A DNA stretch of 64,000 bases. It comes from Bartonella alsatica (GTDB lineage Bacteria > Pseudomonadota > Alphaproteobacteria > Rhizobiales > Rhizobiaceae). Position 1 is the stretch's first letter; each line of letters opens with the position of its first letter. The notes beneath the pieces are model-generated. The model did not search any database, was not told where the DNA came from, and was given only the letters and a program-made list of their open reading frames with translations. Made by a program: the position numbers and the translations under genes. Below, piece after piece: positions 10,253 to 20,272 of the stretch. The DNA is taken from NCBI RefSeq assembly GCF_013388295.1, contig NZ_CP058235.1, positions 1,466,001 through 1,530,000 of the forward strand, in the 5' to 3' direction.

Positions 10253-11118
10253 TAGTGAGTTTCCACAGGACTTTTAGGAAAGGTAAAATTCATATTTTCA
10301 GCAATGCTGATTGTGACGGGAATATTTTTTACTGTAAACGTGATATTGTTATCCATTGCATCTTTGACATGGTCAATACGCATTAAAGCTAAAGCTTCCT
10401 TCGCAGCACATGTTCCCAGGTAACCAAGTACTTTGGTTCCTGCTTCAACGCTGGATTTTGAAGTGAGTTCATGCTGGCTTTTTACAAGCAAAATACGGCG
10501 ACGTGCTATGTGACGGTGATGCATTCGCGAAACAATTTCTTGTCCAATATAACATCCTTTATTAAGTGCTAATCCGTTGATTTGATCATAATTAATATCA
10601 TGGGGAAAAACTTTTCCTATTTCATAGTCTTTATTGCTTTCTGCGATTGCATAACGAATACGCAATCGGTCCCAATTATCATGATATTCAGGAGCTGGAA
10701 AGGACGTTTTCCCATAGATTCGTATTATTTTTTCATTTTGTGGAAAGCGCTTATCAATAAAACTTGAATCAGAATTTAAAGTATCTGATTTATTATTCCA
10801 AGAAACTGTAACAAGTTCTTGTAATGGTTTTGTAATTTCTACTTTTTTATGTAGCTTATAGAGGAGCAGGCGTTTGTAGAGAGTATCAGCTAAAGATACA
10901 ACGATATCAATAAAATAACCGTTATCTATTTTGCCAATAAGAAAATCAGTAATAATTTTTCCTTGTGGGGATAAAAGAGCTCCAGGGAAAATTTCTTGTG
11001 GGCCGATTTTGGTCACATCTGTTGTAATAAGAACCTGCAGAAAATGTGTTGCTTCTTCACCAATAACTTTAATAATTCTACGGTTATTAAAAAGAATAGC
11101 ATTTTGTTTTTCAATCAT
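10252..11118 (-). CDS. ygfZ: Folate-binding protein YgfZ (GcvT-like)
   Basis: YgfZ-family proteins bind tetrahydrofolate and support iron-sulfur enzymes, in particular tRNA modification by MiaB. The 288 aa protein carries the family hallmark KGCYIGQE with its conserved cysteine, followed by VSRMHHR, and an N-terminal GcvT-like region (FNNRRIIKVIGEEATHFLQ). It is divergent from pyrC; the 62 bases between them must hold both promoters. It is followed by, and overlaps, the HD hydrolase gene. Confidence 0.87.
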   Translation of the reverse strand: MIEKQNAILFNNRRIIKVIGEEATHFLQVLITTDVTKIGPQEIFPGALLSPQGKIITDFLIGKIDNGYFIDIVVSLADTLYKRLLLYKLHKKVEITKPLQELVTVSWNNKSDTLNSDSSFIDKRFPQNEKIIRIYGKTSFPAPEYHDNWDRLRIRYAIAESNKDYEIGKVFPHDINYDQINGLALNKGCYIGQEIVSRMHHRHIARRRILLVKSQHELTSKSSVEAGTKVLGYLGTCAAKEALALMRIDHVKDAMDNNITFTVKNIPVTISIAENMNFTFPKSPVETH

Positions 11119-11180
11119 GGTTCTTGCCTTTCTACACGAAGTTACATAATCGATAAAAAAGATATGTAAGGAGTACGGCT

Positions 11181-12509
11181 ATGTCTAAAATATTTGATAC
11201 AATTTTAAAAGGTGCAACATTGGTTAATCATGATGGAATAAACAAACGTGATATTGGTATTACAAATGGCCGTATTGCTGAAATTGGGAATCTTACATGT
11301 GCATCTGCTGGGGAAGTAATTGATTGTACAGGACTGCATATTTTGCCGGGGATTATCGATAGTCAAGTTCATTTTCGCGAGCCCGGCAGTGAACATAAAG
11401 AAGATTTAGAAAGTGGCTCCTATTCTGCGGTTTTAGGGGGAGTTACGGCAGTGTTTGAAATGCCTAATACCAATCCATTAACCACATCGGAAGAAGCATT
11501 GTTTGATAAGGTAAAACGGGGATTTCATCGCATGCATTGTGATTTTGCATTTTGGGTTGGAGGAACGCGTGAAAATACAAATGAATTGGCTGAGTTAGAA
11601 AGATTGCCTGGTGTTGCTGGAATTAAAGTATTTATGGGGTCATCTACCGGGAATCTTTTGGTAGATGATGATGAAAGTGTGCGTCTTATTTTGGAGAACA
11701 TACGCCGTCGTGCAGCTTTTCATTCTGAAGATGAGAAAAGGCTCAGAGAGCGTAAAATATTACGTATTGAAGGAGATGCATCATCGCATCCAATTTGGCG
11801 TGATGAGATTACAGCATTAAAGTGCACACAACGCTTGGTGAAAATTGCGCATGAAACGAAGGCACGTATTCATATTTTACATCTTTCTACTGCGGAAGAA
11901 ATTGATTTTCTGAAGAAACATAAGGATGTCGCAACAATTGAAGTTACACAGCATCACTTGACTTTAACTGCTGATGCTTATCAGCGTTTTGGTACATTGA
12001 TTCAAATGAATCCACCGATCCGCGAAAACCGCCACTGTGAAGCTCTTTGGTATGGTATCCAGCAAGGTATTGTTGATGTGTTAGGTTCTGATCATGCTCC
12101 TCACACGCTTGAAGAAAAACTTCAACCTTATCCCGCTTCACCTTCAGGGATGACAGGTGTGCAAACAACAGTAGCAGTTATGCTAACACATGTAAATGCA
12201 GGAAAGTTATCTCTTGAACGCTTTGTTGATCTCACATCGCATGGCCCTAGTCGCATTTTTGGTATAAGCTGTAAAGGACGTATTGCTGTTGGATATGACG
12301 CTGATTTGACCATTGTTGATCTTAAACGGGAAGAAATTATTACGAATGCATTGATTGGTTCGCGTGCAGGTTGGACTCCTTATGATGGTAAAAAGGTTAA
12401 AGGTTGGCCTGTTGGGACCATTATTCGTGGTATGCGTGTTATGTGGGAAGGTGAAATTGTCACACCTTCCCAGGGTGAGCCTGTTAGATTTATAGAGGCT
12501 TTGGTGTAA
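11181..12509 (+). CDS. pyrC: Dihydroorotase
   Basis: Dihydroorotase closes the ring of carbamoyl aspartate in pyrimidine synthesis. The 442 aa length and motifs fit the class I long form: metal ligands in DSQVHFREPG, the carboxylated-lysine region GIKVFMGSSTG, the His of FHSEDE, the His of HILHLST, and Asp in LGSDHAPHT. All metal-binding positions look intact, so it should be active. A strong ribosome binding site (AAGGAG) precedes the ATG. Related amidohydrolases such as allantoinase share these motifs; the N-terminal HFREPG and MPNTNP make dihydroorotase the best call. Confidence 0.9.
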   Translation: MSKIFDTILKGATLVNHDGINKRDIGITNGRIAEIGNLTCASAGEVIDCTGLHILPGIIDSQVHFREPGSEHKEDLESGSYSAVLGGVTAVFEMPNTNPLTTSEEALFDKVKRGFHRMHCDFAFWVGGTRENTNELAELERLPGVAGIKVFMGSSTGNLLVDDDESVRLILENIRRRAAFHSEDEKRLRERKILRIEGDASSHPIWRDEITALKCTQRLVKIAHETKARIHILHLSTAEEIDFLKKHKDVATIEVTQHHLTLTADAYQRFGTLIQMNPPIRENRHCEALWYGIQQGIVDVLGSDHAPHTLEEKLQPYPASPSGMTGVQTTVAVMLTHVNAGKLSLERFVDLTSHGPSRIFGISCKGRIAVGYDADLTIVDLKREEIITNALIGSRAGWTPYDGKKVKGWPVGTIIRGMRVMWEGEIVTPSQGEPVRFIEALV

Positions 12510-12700
12510 CCAAATAAAATTATAAAATAGCTTTATTTATGCTAAAGTGTGCTCATGGTGATTTTATCGGACGAAGATAAAAGCGTATTGAGAGGTTATT
12601 CTTAAAAAATTGCCATATTTATATCATAGCCAATTTATTGATTTATCCATTTTTTGTCAGTGGGATAGCTCAAATTGAGGATTTAATACTTTTGTACAGT

Positions 12701-13072
12701 TTAATTGTTATAATGCGCGAGAAGGCTTTCAGATAAAGCTCTTCCTTCTTTAATATATCTTTGATTTGCTTCAATTGCCGATTGTGTACAATGATGATAA
12801 TTGGCTGAAAAAGCACGGTATGCTTCATTAAACGCTTCGTAAAAATAAGCACGTCTTTGAGGCATTGGATGTTCTGCCTCAATCATTGCATTCATGTAAT
12901 CATACCATTGGTTTGTGGGGGTACTGCAAAGATTTTGTAAAAAGTGCAAAGATCCCAAAATTTCTGCTAGCCGTATCAATTTTGTTTCATAGGGTGGTAA
13001 TTGTCGTGCAAATGTTGATGTCAAAACTAAAAAAAATATTAAAAAAGTGTTTTTTATCAAAATATTACGCAT
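12701..13072 (-). CDS. Small secreted protein, TIGR02301 family
   Basis: A 123 aa protein with an N-terminal signal peptide (MRNILIKNTFLIFFLVLTSTFA, probable cut after TFA) and a mature part containing YETKLIRLAEILGSLHFL, W...M..MIEAEHP, and EAFNEAYRAFSANYHHC. I recognise this as the rhizobial conserved family TIGR02301. Two cysteines in the mature part (in LQNLCS and HHCTQ) could form a disulfide. Function is unknown. It stands alone on the minus strand between pyrC and cysS. Confidence 0.7.
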   Translation of the reverse strand: MRNILIKNTFLIFFLVLTSTFARQLPPYETKLIRLAEILGSLHFLQNLCSTPTNQWYDYMNAMIEAEHPMPQRRAYFYEAFNEAYRAFSANYHHCTQSAIEANQRYIKEGRALSESLLAHYNN

Positions 13073-13556
13073 TAATTTGTTTTACTTCCTTTTAATAAGT
13101 TTTGGGACGATTACAATCGCCGATAAAGTGGTACCGATAAAATAGTTTTTTGCATCATTACCAACAGTAGGCATGTTATAAAATTTAGGGCATGAAAGAT
13201 AGTAAGGAAAGCGTCATAGAGATATTGAAAATTCTCATAAAGATTTGTGTGATTAAAAATTTCAAATTTTCTGTATACTATCTGTTTTTTGTATGAATTT
13301 ACATTGTATTGAGCATTTTAGGTTTTTTATCTGTGATAATTTTCTCATAAAGGAAAAGCATGTATCGATAGAATACTCTTCCAATCAAATAAAATGGATT
13401 GTTTTTGTAACAGAAGGTGGGTACAGCTTAGATGAAATGGGGGAGCTATGGGAATCTTACATAAGCTATACGAAAGTTTTAATTAAATCACATAGTACAA
13501 TGATTTTGGTAAGATTCACCTTGAGAAGCGGCGAGTCGTATCGTTAACGGAGTATA
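13073..13556. other. Intergenic gap upstream of cysS
   Basis: Nearly 500 AT-rich bases between divergent genes. An 84-codon frame (13293-13547, +) fills much of it but has no ribosome binding site and no recognisable motif, so I do not call it. The promoters of the TIGR02301 gene (-) and cysS (+) must lie here. Confidence 0.55.
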
Positions 13557-15068
13557 ATGATGAGTGAGTTGCGATTTTATAATACGCTTACACGTAAAAA
13601 AGAGAATTTTATACCGATAGATGCGACGAAAGTACGTTTATATGTCTGTGGTCCGACGGTTTATGACTATGCACACATAGGTAATGCACGCCCTATAATT
13701 GTTTTTGATATTTTATTTCGCTTATTACGATATATTTATGGCAATGATCATGTTATATATGCGCGTAATATTACAGATGTAGATGATAAAATTAATATAC
13801 GAGCAGCCTGCGAGTATCCAGAGTTATCACTTAATGAAGCTATTCGTCGATTGACGGAGCGTACATATTCTCAATTTCAACAAGATACAATAGCACTTGG
13901 ATGTTTATTGCCAACCAGTCAACCACGCGCGACTGATCATTTAGAGGAAATGCGCAATTTTATTGAAAGGTTGCTTGAAAAGGGGCACGCTTATAAAGCG
14001 GAAAATCATATATTATTTTCTGTGAAAAGCATAAAAAAACATCCTTATTATGGAGAATTTGCAAACCGTTCATTAGATGAAATGAGAGCGGGTGTACGTG
14101 TCGATGTTGCTACTTATAAAAGAGATGAGATGGATTTTGTTTTATGGAAGCCTTCTACGGAAGGAGAACCAGGTTGGGCATCACCGGCAGGAATTCCTGT
14201 TTTGGGCCGTCCAGGTTGGCATATTGAATGTTCTGCAATGTCGATGGCAAAGTTATTAGCTCCCTATGGTGGTGGTTTAACCTGTGATAATCCGACAGCA
14301 AATATTTTTGATATTCATGGCGGTGGAATTGATTTGATTTTTCCTCATCATGAAAATGAAATTGCACAAAGTTGTTCAGCTTTTGGGACTGAAAGAATGG
14401 TTAATCTTTGGATGCATAACGGTTTTTTGCAGGTTGAAGGTAAGAAAATGTCGAAAAGCCTGGGTAATTTTATTACTATTCGTTCTGTCTTAGAAAGTGA
14501 TTTTAGAGAGTTTAATAGTAGTTTAACAGATGAAATGAAACAAAATTGGGCTGGTTTGTCTGCGCGTTTTTCGATGTTACAAACGCATTATCGTGAACCA
14601 TTAAATTGGACAGCTCAACGTTTAACACAATCTAGTAGAGAATTATATCGTTGGTATGAATTGCTTCGTTGTGAAAGCAGATGTTTAGAGAAAAAAGAAG
14701 CTCTCGATGAATCTTTCATAGATACATTAAGTGATGATCTTAACACTGCCAGTGCACTTACTCTTTTAAGGCAATTTTATAAAGCAGGGAGAGCTGCTGC
14801 TCTCGCAAATGGAATGAATTTATTAGGGTTACTACGGCAAGAGTGGGTTAAGGAAGTAGAATGTCCATTATTTATGTGCAAAACTTCCCTTGATGAAAAA
14901 TTTATTGATCAGTGCATTGCCGAAAGGCTGCGACTTATCCATAATAAAGAGTGGGCAGCTGCGGATATAATTCGTGATGATCTTGCCGCCAAGGGGATTA
15001 TCTTAAAAGATAGCAAGGATCCACAAACTGGTGAGCGTATAACCGTATGGGAAATAAAACGGTTCTAA
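13557..15068 (+). CDS. cysS: Cysteinyl-tRNA synthetase
   Basis: CysS charges tRNA-Cys. The 503 aa class I synthetase has the zinc-site cysteine and HIGH-like motif in [18 protein letters not shown], the second zinc region [25 protein letters not shown], and the KMSKS loop [10 protein letters not shown]. Two ATGs occur in tandem (13557, 13560); the ribosome binding site ACGGAG at 13547-13552 is better spaced for the second. A DUF421 gene follows 42 bases downstream. Confidence 0.95.
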   Translation: MMSELRFYNTLTRKKENFIPIDATKVRLYVCGPTVYDYAHIGNARPIIVFDILFRLLRYIYGNDHVIYARNITDVDDKINIRAACEYPELSLNEAIRRLTERTYSQFQQDTIALGCLLPTSQPRATDHLEEMRNFIERLLEKGHAYKAENHILFSVKSIKKHPYYGEFANRSLDEMRAGVRVDVATYKRDEMDFVLWKPSTEGEPGWASPAGIPVLGRPGWHIECSAMSMAKLLAPYGGGLTCDNPTANIFDIHGGGIDLIFPHHENEIAQSCSAFGTERMVNLWMHNGFLQVEGKKMSKSLGNFITIRSVLESDFREFNSSLTDEMKQNWAGLSARFSMLQTHYREPLNWTAQRLTQSSRELYRWYELLRCESRCLEKKEALDESFIDTLSDDLNTASALTLLRQFYKAGRAAALANGMNLLGLLRQEWVKEVECPLFMCKTSLDEKFIDQCIAERLRLIHNKEWAAADIIRDDLAAKGIILKDSKDPQTGERITVWEIKRF

Positions 15069-15110
15069 TTCCCGTATTCCAGCAGCTTTCATAACTGAGG
15101 AGAAAGTTTG

Positions 15111-15782
15111 ATGGAATTTTTATCTTATTACGGATATGTTGCACTTAAATTGATTGTAGGCCTTATCGCCTTCCTCTTAATTTTAAGAACCACAGGGCGT
15201 GGTAGTCTTAGTCAAATGACACCAGTTGATTTGGTAAGCAATTTTGTGATGGGGAGCATCATTGGAGGTGTTATTTATAATCAAAATATCAGCAGCATTC
15301 AATTATTGCTTGTCTTATTCATTTGGCAAACTTTAATTACTTCTTTTAATTTGTGTGCACGCCATTCGGTCTTTTTTCGGCATCTTGTTATGGGGCGGAG
15401 TGTTGCATTAGTTTTAGATGGTGTTTTTCAAATGGATGAAATTAAGAAGTTGGGTATCAGTGTAAATGATTTAATTACAATGTTGCGTATTAAAAGCTGT
15501 AATTTACATGAAGCAGCTTTTGTTCGTTTAGAGACCAATGGCGATTGTACTGTTATTAAAAAAGAAGAAGGAAAAAAAGCTACTATTTTAGTGCAAAGTG
15601 GAGAAATTATTGATGATGGTCTTAAAGAAATTGGTAAATCAAAGAAATGGCTTCAAACCGAATTGAAAAAAAAGCATATAAAGGTTGAGAATTTATTTGC
15701 AGCAGAGTGGTATGAGAATACAGACCAGAATAATAAGTCTTATAGTGGATTATTTCTTGTTCCTTTTTCAAAAACAGTCTAA
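15111..15782 (+). CDS. DUF421 (YetF-type) membrane protein
   Basis: A 223 aa protein with three N-terminal membrane segments (within residues 5-90) followed by a soluble domain, matching DUF421/YetF proteins. The family features seen are ILRTTGRGSLSQMTPVDLVSNFVMGSIIGG and the beta-rich region VNDLITMLRIKSCNLHEAAFVRLETNG. The function is not established. ATG 15111 follows GAGGAGA at normal spacing; the TTG three bases upstream is less likely. The C-terminal part is lysine- and glutamate-rich. Confidence 0.8.
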   Translation: MEFLSYYGYVALKLIVGLIAFLLILRTTGRGSLSQMTPVDLVSNFVMGSIIGGVIYNQNISSIQLLLVLFIWQTLITSFNLCARHSVFFRHLVMGRSVALVLDGVFQMDEIKKLGISVNDLITMLRIKSCNLHEAAFVRLETNGDCTVIKKEEGKKATILVQSGEIIDDGLKEIGKSKKWLQTELKKKHIKVENLFAAEWYENTDQNNKSYSGLFLVPFSKTV

Positions 15783-15900
15783 CTTTAAACTACAAATAAT
15801 GTATAGGCTTACTGGAAGCTTAGAATAGAAGTCATATGGCCTGTAAATAACCACAGGGGTATTTAATTGGTTGAGTGGATGATAGAGAAGTAAGAATTTT

Positions 15901-17784
15901 ATGAAACACAATGAGATGATAAAAACTGTATCGTCAGATGCAGGGCGAACTCTATCTACACTTTACAATTTATGGCCTTATATGTGGCCCAAAGATCGGC
16001 ACGATCTAAAAATGCGTGTACTATGGGCAATATTTTATCTTGTTTTAGCCAAGCTGATTCTCATTTCTGTACCATATTTCTTTAAATATGTTACGAATGC
16101 GCTTGATGTGAATGTTGAGCTACCCACATGGCTTCCATCCAATTTAGTTGTTCCTATTATGCTAGTTTTAGCCTATAACACCGCACGTATTGTTCAAGCT
16201 GGATTAAATCAGTTGCGTGATTCCCTTTTTGCAACTGTTGGGCAGCATGCTATTCGCCAATTAGCCTATAAGACTTTTGTACATATTCACGAATTATCTT
16301 TGCGATTTCATTTGGAAAGACGAACTGGTGGACTTTCTCGTGTGATTGAACGTGGCACAAAAGGAATTGAAGCTATCGTCAGATTTTCAATTCTGAACAC
16401 AATACCAACGATTTTAGAATTTTTTTTGACAGCATTTGTATTTTACATCAACTATGGATGGTATTATTTATTTATAGTTATAATAATAGTTGGTTTATAT
16501 ACTTGGTTTACAATCAAAGCGAGCGATTGGCGCATTCGTATTCGGCAAAAAATGAATACAGCAGATACTGAAGCTAATACACATGCTGTTGATTCTCTTT
16601 TGAATTTTGAAACGGTTAAATATTTTTCTAATGAAATTCTGGAAGCGCGTCGGTTTGATTCTTCTATGGCAAGTTATGAAAATGCCGCAACGAAAATTTG
16701 GACATCATTAAGCTGGCTTAATTTTGGTCAGGCTCTTATTTTTGGTATTGGAATGACTATTCTAATGTTGATGTCAGCGTACGAAGTTTTTCATAAGACC
16801 CAAACTTTGGGGGATTTCGTGTTTATTAATGCACTTTTAATACAGCTTTCTATTCCGCTAAATTTTATTGGTTCAATTTATCGTGACATTCGACAAGGAT
16901 TAACCGATATTGAAGCCATGTTTGATCTTTTAGATGTTCAGCAAGAAGTCGTTGATAAATCAGACGCCAAATCATTGGTGGTAGGAAGTGGTACTATTCG
17001 GTTTAATCAGGTAAATTTTTCCTATGATTCAACTCGACAGATTCTCAAAGAAGTTGATTTTGAGATTCCTGGCGGCAAAACAGTTGCAATCGTCGGTCCA
17101 TCAGGTGCTGGTAAATCGACTATTTCTCGATTACTTTTTCGATTTTACGATGTTGATTCAGGATCTATTACGATTGACGGACAAGATATCCGTGATGTAA
17201 CGCAAAAAAGTTTGCGTGAAGCTATTGGCATGGTACCGCAGGATACGGTGTTATTTAACGATACGATTGCTTATAACATTTGCTACGGGCGTCCAAGTGC
17301 TACGGATGAAGAAATACACAAAGCTGCTGAAATGGCACAGATCTTAAAATTTATTGAGATGCTTCCGGAAGGTTTTCAATCTATGGTAGGTGAGCGTGGT
17401 CTCAAGTTGTCAGGTGGTGAAAAACAACGTATAGCTATTGCGCGTACACTGTTGAAAGCTCCGCCACTTCTTATTCTGGATGAAGCAACAGCCGCTCTTG
17501 ATACGGCAACAGAGCAAGAAATTCAACAAGCATTGGATATTGTAAGCCGTGGACGCACAACATTGATAATTGCTCATCGTCTTTCTACTGTTATAAATGC
17601 TGATGAAATTTTGGTTCTCAAAAATGGACGTATTATTGAAAATGGGACGCATGCAGAGCTTTTATACAAGAAAGGTCTTTATGCTTCAATGTGGAATAAG
17701 CAGCTTGAAGCATCAAAAGCGGAAGAAAAGTTACGTAAAATACGTGAAGAAGATGAGTTGGGTGTTGTTAATCGTAAAAAATGA
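15901..17784 (+). CDS. ABC exporter of the Atm1/HMT1 type
   Basis: A 627 aa half-transporter with an N-terminal six-helix membrane domain and a C-terminal ATPase domain: Walker A GPSGAGKS (about 399-406), signature LSGGEKQR (about 502), and Walker B LLILDEATAALD (about 522). The membrane domain reads like the mitochondrial Atm1/bacterial heavy-metal ABC exporter group (YFFKYVTNALD, LHLERRTGGLSRVIERGTKGIE), whose known substrates are glutathione-related compounds. Substrate here is inferred from family only. It is probably a homodimer. The psd-pssA pair follows after about 110 bases. Confidence 0.85.
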   Translation: MKHNEMIKTVSSDAGRTLSTLYNLWPYMWPKDRHDLKMRVLWAIFYLVLAKLILISVPYFFKYVTNALDVNVELPTWLPSNLVVPIMLVLAYNTARIVQAGLNQLRDSLFATVGQHAIRQLAYKTFVHIHELSLRFHLERRTGGLSRVIERGTKGIEAIVRFSILNTIPTILEFFLTAFVFYINYGWYYLFIVIIIVGLYTWFTIKASDWRIRIRQKMNTADTEANTHAVDSLLNFETVKYFSNEILEARRFDSSMASYENAATKIWTSLSWLNFGQALIFGIGMTILMLMSAYEVFHKTQTLGDFVFINALLIQLSIPLNFIGSIYRDIRQGLTDIEAMFDLLDVQQEVVDKSDAKSLVVGSGTIRFNQVNFSYDSTRQILKEVDFEIPGGKTVAIVGPSGAGKSTISRLLFRFYDVDSGSITIDGQDIRDVTQKSLREAIGMVPQDTVLFNDTIAYNICYGRPSATDEEIHKAAEMAQILKFIEMLPEGFQSMVGERGLKLSGGEKQRIAIARTLLKAPPLLILDEATAALDTATEQEIQQALDIVSRGRTTLIIAHRLSTVINADEILVLKNGRIIENGTHAELLYKKGLYASMWNKQLEASKAEEKLRKIREEDELGVVNRKK

Positions 17785-17898
17785 GCTGCACAAATGTGGT
17801 ATGTATCTATATAAAGTGATTAATTAAGTGACGTAAACGGACACGAAGAACGAAGAAATTTATTACTGGTTTAAGTTATACTATGAATAGGAAATTAT

Positions 17899-18597
17899 AT
17901 GAGTATTTTACAATCTGTCCATAATAGCTTTGTACCAATTCATAAAGAGGGTTACCCTTTTATTGTAGTATTTTTTATTATTTCACTCATTTTGGGTTGG
18001 GTATGGAGTCCATTATTTTGGTGTGGTCTTATTCTCACTGTATGGTGTATATACTTTTTTCGTGATCCAGATCGTGTAATTCCTTTGAATTCAGATTGGA
18101 TTATGTCGCCTGCTGACGGGCGTATCTCATTCGTTGAACCGTGTATTCCTCCTGAAGAATTAGGATTAGGTAAAGAAGAAATGATCCGTATTTCTGTGTT
18201 TATGGATATTTTTTCATGCCATATCAATCGTATTCCTATAAGTGGTACAATAGAGTCTATTATTTATCGCCCAGGTCAGTTTGTTAATGCTGAGCTTGAT
18301 AAAGCTAGCCAGTTTAATGAGCGTAATAGTATCGTAATTGACAGCAAACATGGTAAAATTGGTATGGTACAAATAGCCGGTATGGTTGCTCGCCGGATTG
18401 TTTGTTGGTCAAAAGAAAATGATTCCGTTATTACCGGAGAACGATTTGGGTTGATTCGGTTTGGTTCTCGTCTTGATATTTATATACCAACTGCAGTGAA
18501 ATTACGTGTTGCAGTTGGCCAGAGAGCAATTGCAGGAGAAACAGTTTTAGGTTCTTTTAATGATAAGAGTGCTACAACTGACTTCAGATTTGATTAG
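17899..18597 (+). CDS. psd: Phosphatidylserine decarboxylase proenzyme (short form)
   Basis: Psd converts phosphatidylserine to phosphatidylethanolamine. The 232 aa protein is the short, membrane-anchored type, with an N-terminal hydrophobic hairpin ([27 protein letters not shown] as one hydrophobic block around residues 22-50), the region [18 protein letters not shown], and a late RFGSRLDIY in which the Ser after Gly is the expected self-cleavage site that makes the pyruvoyl group. It is followed after eight bases by pssA, the enzyme for the preceding step, so the two form a phosphatidylethanolamine operon. Confidence 0.92.
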   Translation: MSILQSVHNSFVPIHKEGYPFIVVFFIISLILGWVWSPLFWCGLILTVWCIYFFRDPDRVIPLNSDWIMSPADGRISFVEPCIPPEELGLGKEEMIRISVFMDIFSCHINRIPISGTIESIIYRPGQFVNAELDKASQFNERNSIVIDSKHGKIGMVQIAGMVARRIVCWSKENDSVITGERFGLIRFGSRLDIYIPTAVKLRVAVGQRAIAGETVLGSFNDKSATTDFRFD

Positions 18598-18605
18598 GAC
18601 GGCCC

Positions 18606-19445
18606 ATGAAAAATTTTTCGTTATTTTCGTCATTTAATCCTGAAGGACAGCATGATGATGCTGGAAATCGGTGGCGTTCACCCACGCCTATGCGATATGT
18701 TATTCCCAATATCATAACGGTTTTAGCAATTTGCGCAGGAATGAGTAGTATTCGTTTGGCTTTTGAGCATCGCTATGAGGCTGCTATTTTAATGGTACTT
18801 TTGGCAGCAATCTTAGATGGAGCTGATGGTCGTATCGCTCGTTTAATGGATGGGAGTTCATCTTTTGGAGCACAGATGGATTCTCTTGCTGATGTGGTTA
18901 ATTTTGGTGTTGCACCTGCGCTTATTGTTTATTCCTTTGTTTTGAATCAAGCTCACCAAGTTGGTTGGGTTGCGGCACTTGTCTATTGTGTTGCTTGTTG
19001 TTTGCGATTAGCACGTTTTAATGTGATGTTGGATAATGCTGATATACCAAAATGGAAAAAAAATTATTTTGTTGGTGTGCCCGCTCCAGCAGGAGCATTA
19101 TTGCTTTTATTGCCTATGTATTTAGGAGCTCTTGGTTTAATACCAAGTTGGAGTTGGGCGTTATTTTTTAGCCTTTATACTGTAATTATTGCTTTTCTTT
19201 TGGTTAGTCGTTTACCGGTATGGAATGCAAAAACGATTGATCAAAATTTGAGGCGTGATATCGTTGTACCGTGCATGTTGGGTGTTGTTATTTATGTAGG
19301 TTTTCTCGCCACTTACACATGGTACACTTTATTGATCACAGCTGTTTGCTATATAATTTTTCTCCCCTGTAGTTTTATGGCTTATAATAAACGAGTTGCT
19401 TTGGAAGAAAAAAAGATCAATTCTGAAGCTGTTCAAGAATCATAG
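18606..19445 (+). CDS. pssA: CDP-diacylglycerol-serine O-phosphatidyltransferase
   Basis: PssA makes phosphatidylserine from CDP-diacylglycerol and serine. The 279 aa integral membrane protein has the CDP-alcohol phosphotransferase motif spread through DGADGRIARL, then GAQMDSLAD, with all expected Asp and Gly positions. Several membrane helices follow. It lies just downstream of psd, supporting serine as the substrate alcohol. The other CDP-alcohol enzyme of the window, pgsA, is at 52.6 kb. Confidence 0.92.
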   Translation: MKNFSLFSSFNPEGQHDDAGNRWRSPTPMRYVIPNIITVLAICAGMSSIRLAFEHRYEAAILMVLLAAILDGADGRIARLMDGSSSFGAQMDSLADVVNFGVAPALIVYSFVLNQAHQVGWVAALVYCVACCLRLARFNVMLDNADIPKWKKNYFVGVPAPAGALLLLLPMYLGALGLIPSWSWALFFSLYTVIIAFLLVSRLPVWNAKTIDQNLRRDIVVPCMLGVVIYVGFLATYTWYTLLITAVCYIIFLPCSFMAYNKRVALEEKKINSEAVQES

Positions 19446-19520
19446 AGATTTATATTTTGTTTCTTTGGAAGAAAAGTAGAAGTAGAAAGAAATTTAATTC
19501 TACCTCTTCTATGTTTATGA

Positions 19521-20270
19521 TTAATTAGGTACATGATAATCCATAAACCGATTTTTACGGACATTAAAGAGTTTTCCTGTTTCTTTTAAATCAGGAGAGA
19601 ATAGATGTACTATCTTTGCTGCTACTTGTTGTGGTAAAGGAAGAGTTTGAGGATCTTCATTAGGCATGGCTTGTGCACGCATGGCAGTGCGTGTTGCACC
19701 AGGGTCAACACAATTAATTTTGATAGAGGTTTGCTTTAGTTCTTCTGCCCAACAACGGGCAATAATTTCTAAAGCAGCTTTAGAGGCTGCATAAGGTCCC
19801 CAGAAAGCTCGTGCAACATGAGCAACGCTTGAGGATAAAAAAATCGCCCGTCCAGCATCAGATTTACGCAGTAAAGGTTCAACGATTTTCATTAAGCGCC
19901 ATTGGCTTATGAGATTTATTTGAAAAATATCTTCAAAAACTGTGTTTTCGATATGAGCTATTGGTGAAAGTGTTCCAAGAATTCCTGCATTTGCAACCAT
20001 AATATCGAGTTTTTCCCAGCGTTTGGCAATAGCAATACCAAGGGCATTAATATTTTCCATATGCTGTAAGTCGAGTGGAACTAGGGTTGCATGAGCACCT
20101 TTTTTTCGAATTTGATTATCAAGTTCAGTGAGTCCATTGGTTGTTCGTGCAATAGCGATAATGTGAGCGCCGCGTGCTGCAAGCTCTAACGCTAAATGAT
20201 AGCCAATTCCTCTTGAAGCACCGGTAACGAGTGCAACGCGACCAAAGAGATTAAAATCAATTTTTTTCAT
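19521..20270 (-). CDS. Short-chain dehydrogenase/reductase
   Basis: A 249 aa SDR enzyme with the cofactor motif TGASRGIGYHLA at the N-terminus, the NAG motif (VANAG), catalytic Ser in FLSSSVAH and YxxxK as YAASK. After the cofactor motif the segment IAIART does not give a clear NAD or NADP choice. The substrate is unknown. It begins two bases after the purF stop codon, so it is translated from the purF message; this purF-SDR pairing is also familiar from rhizobial genomes. Confidence 0.85.
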   Translation of the reverse strand: MKKIDFNLFGRVALVTGASRGIGYHLALELAARGAHIIAIARTTNGLTELDNQIRKKGAHATLVPLDLQHMENINALGIAIAKRWEKLDIMVANAGILGTLSPIAHIENTVFEDIFQINLISQWRLMKIVEPLLRKSDAGRAIFLSSSVAHVARAFWGPYAASKAALEIIARCWAEELKQTSIKINCVDPGATRTAMRAQAMPNEDPQTLPLPQQVAAKIVHLFSPDLKETGKLFNVRKNRFMDYHVPN

Positions 20271-20272
20271 CC

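Noticed and set aside
12563-12585. Seven-base inverted repeat after pyrC as a terminator
   Set aside because: AT-only stem, seven-base loop, no T run after it; could form by chance in this DNA.
13293-13547. 84-codon frame upstream of cysS
   Set aside because: No ribosome binding site, no signal or domain, and unconvincing composition; probably chance or leader sequence.
19446-19520. Partly paired AGAAGTAGAA / TTCTACCTCTTCT between pssA and the SDR gene as a shared terminator
   Set aside because: The stem is bulged and no T run follows on either strand.
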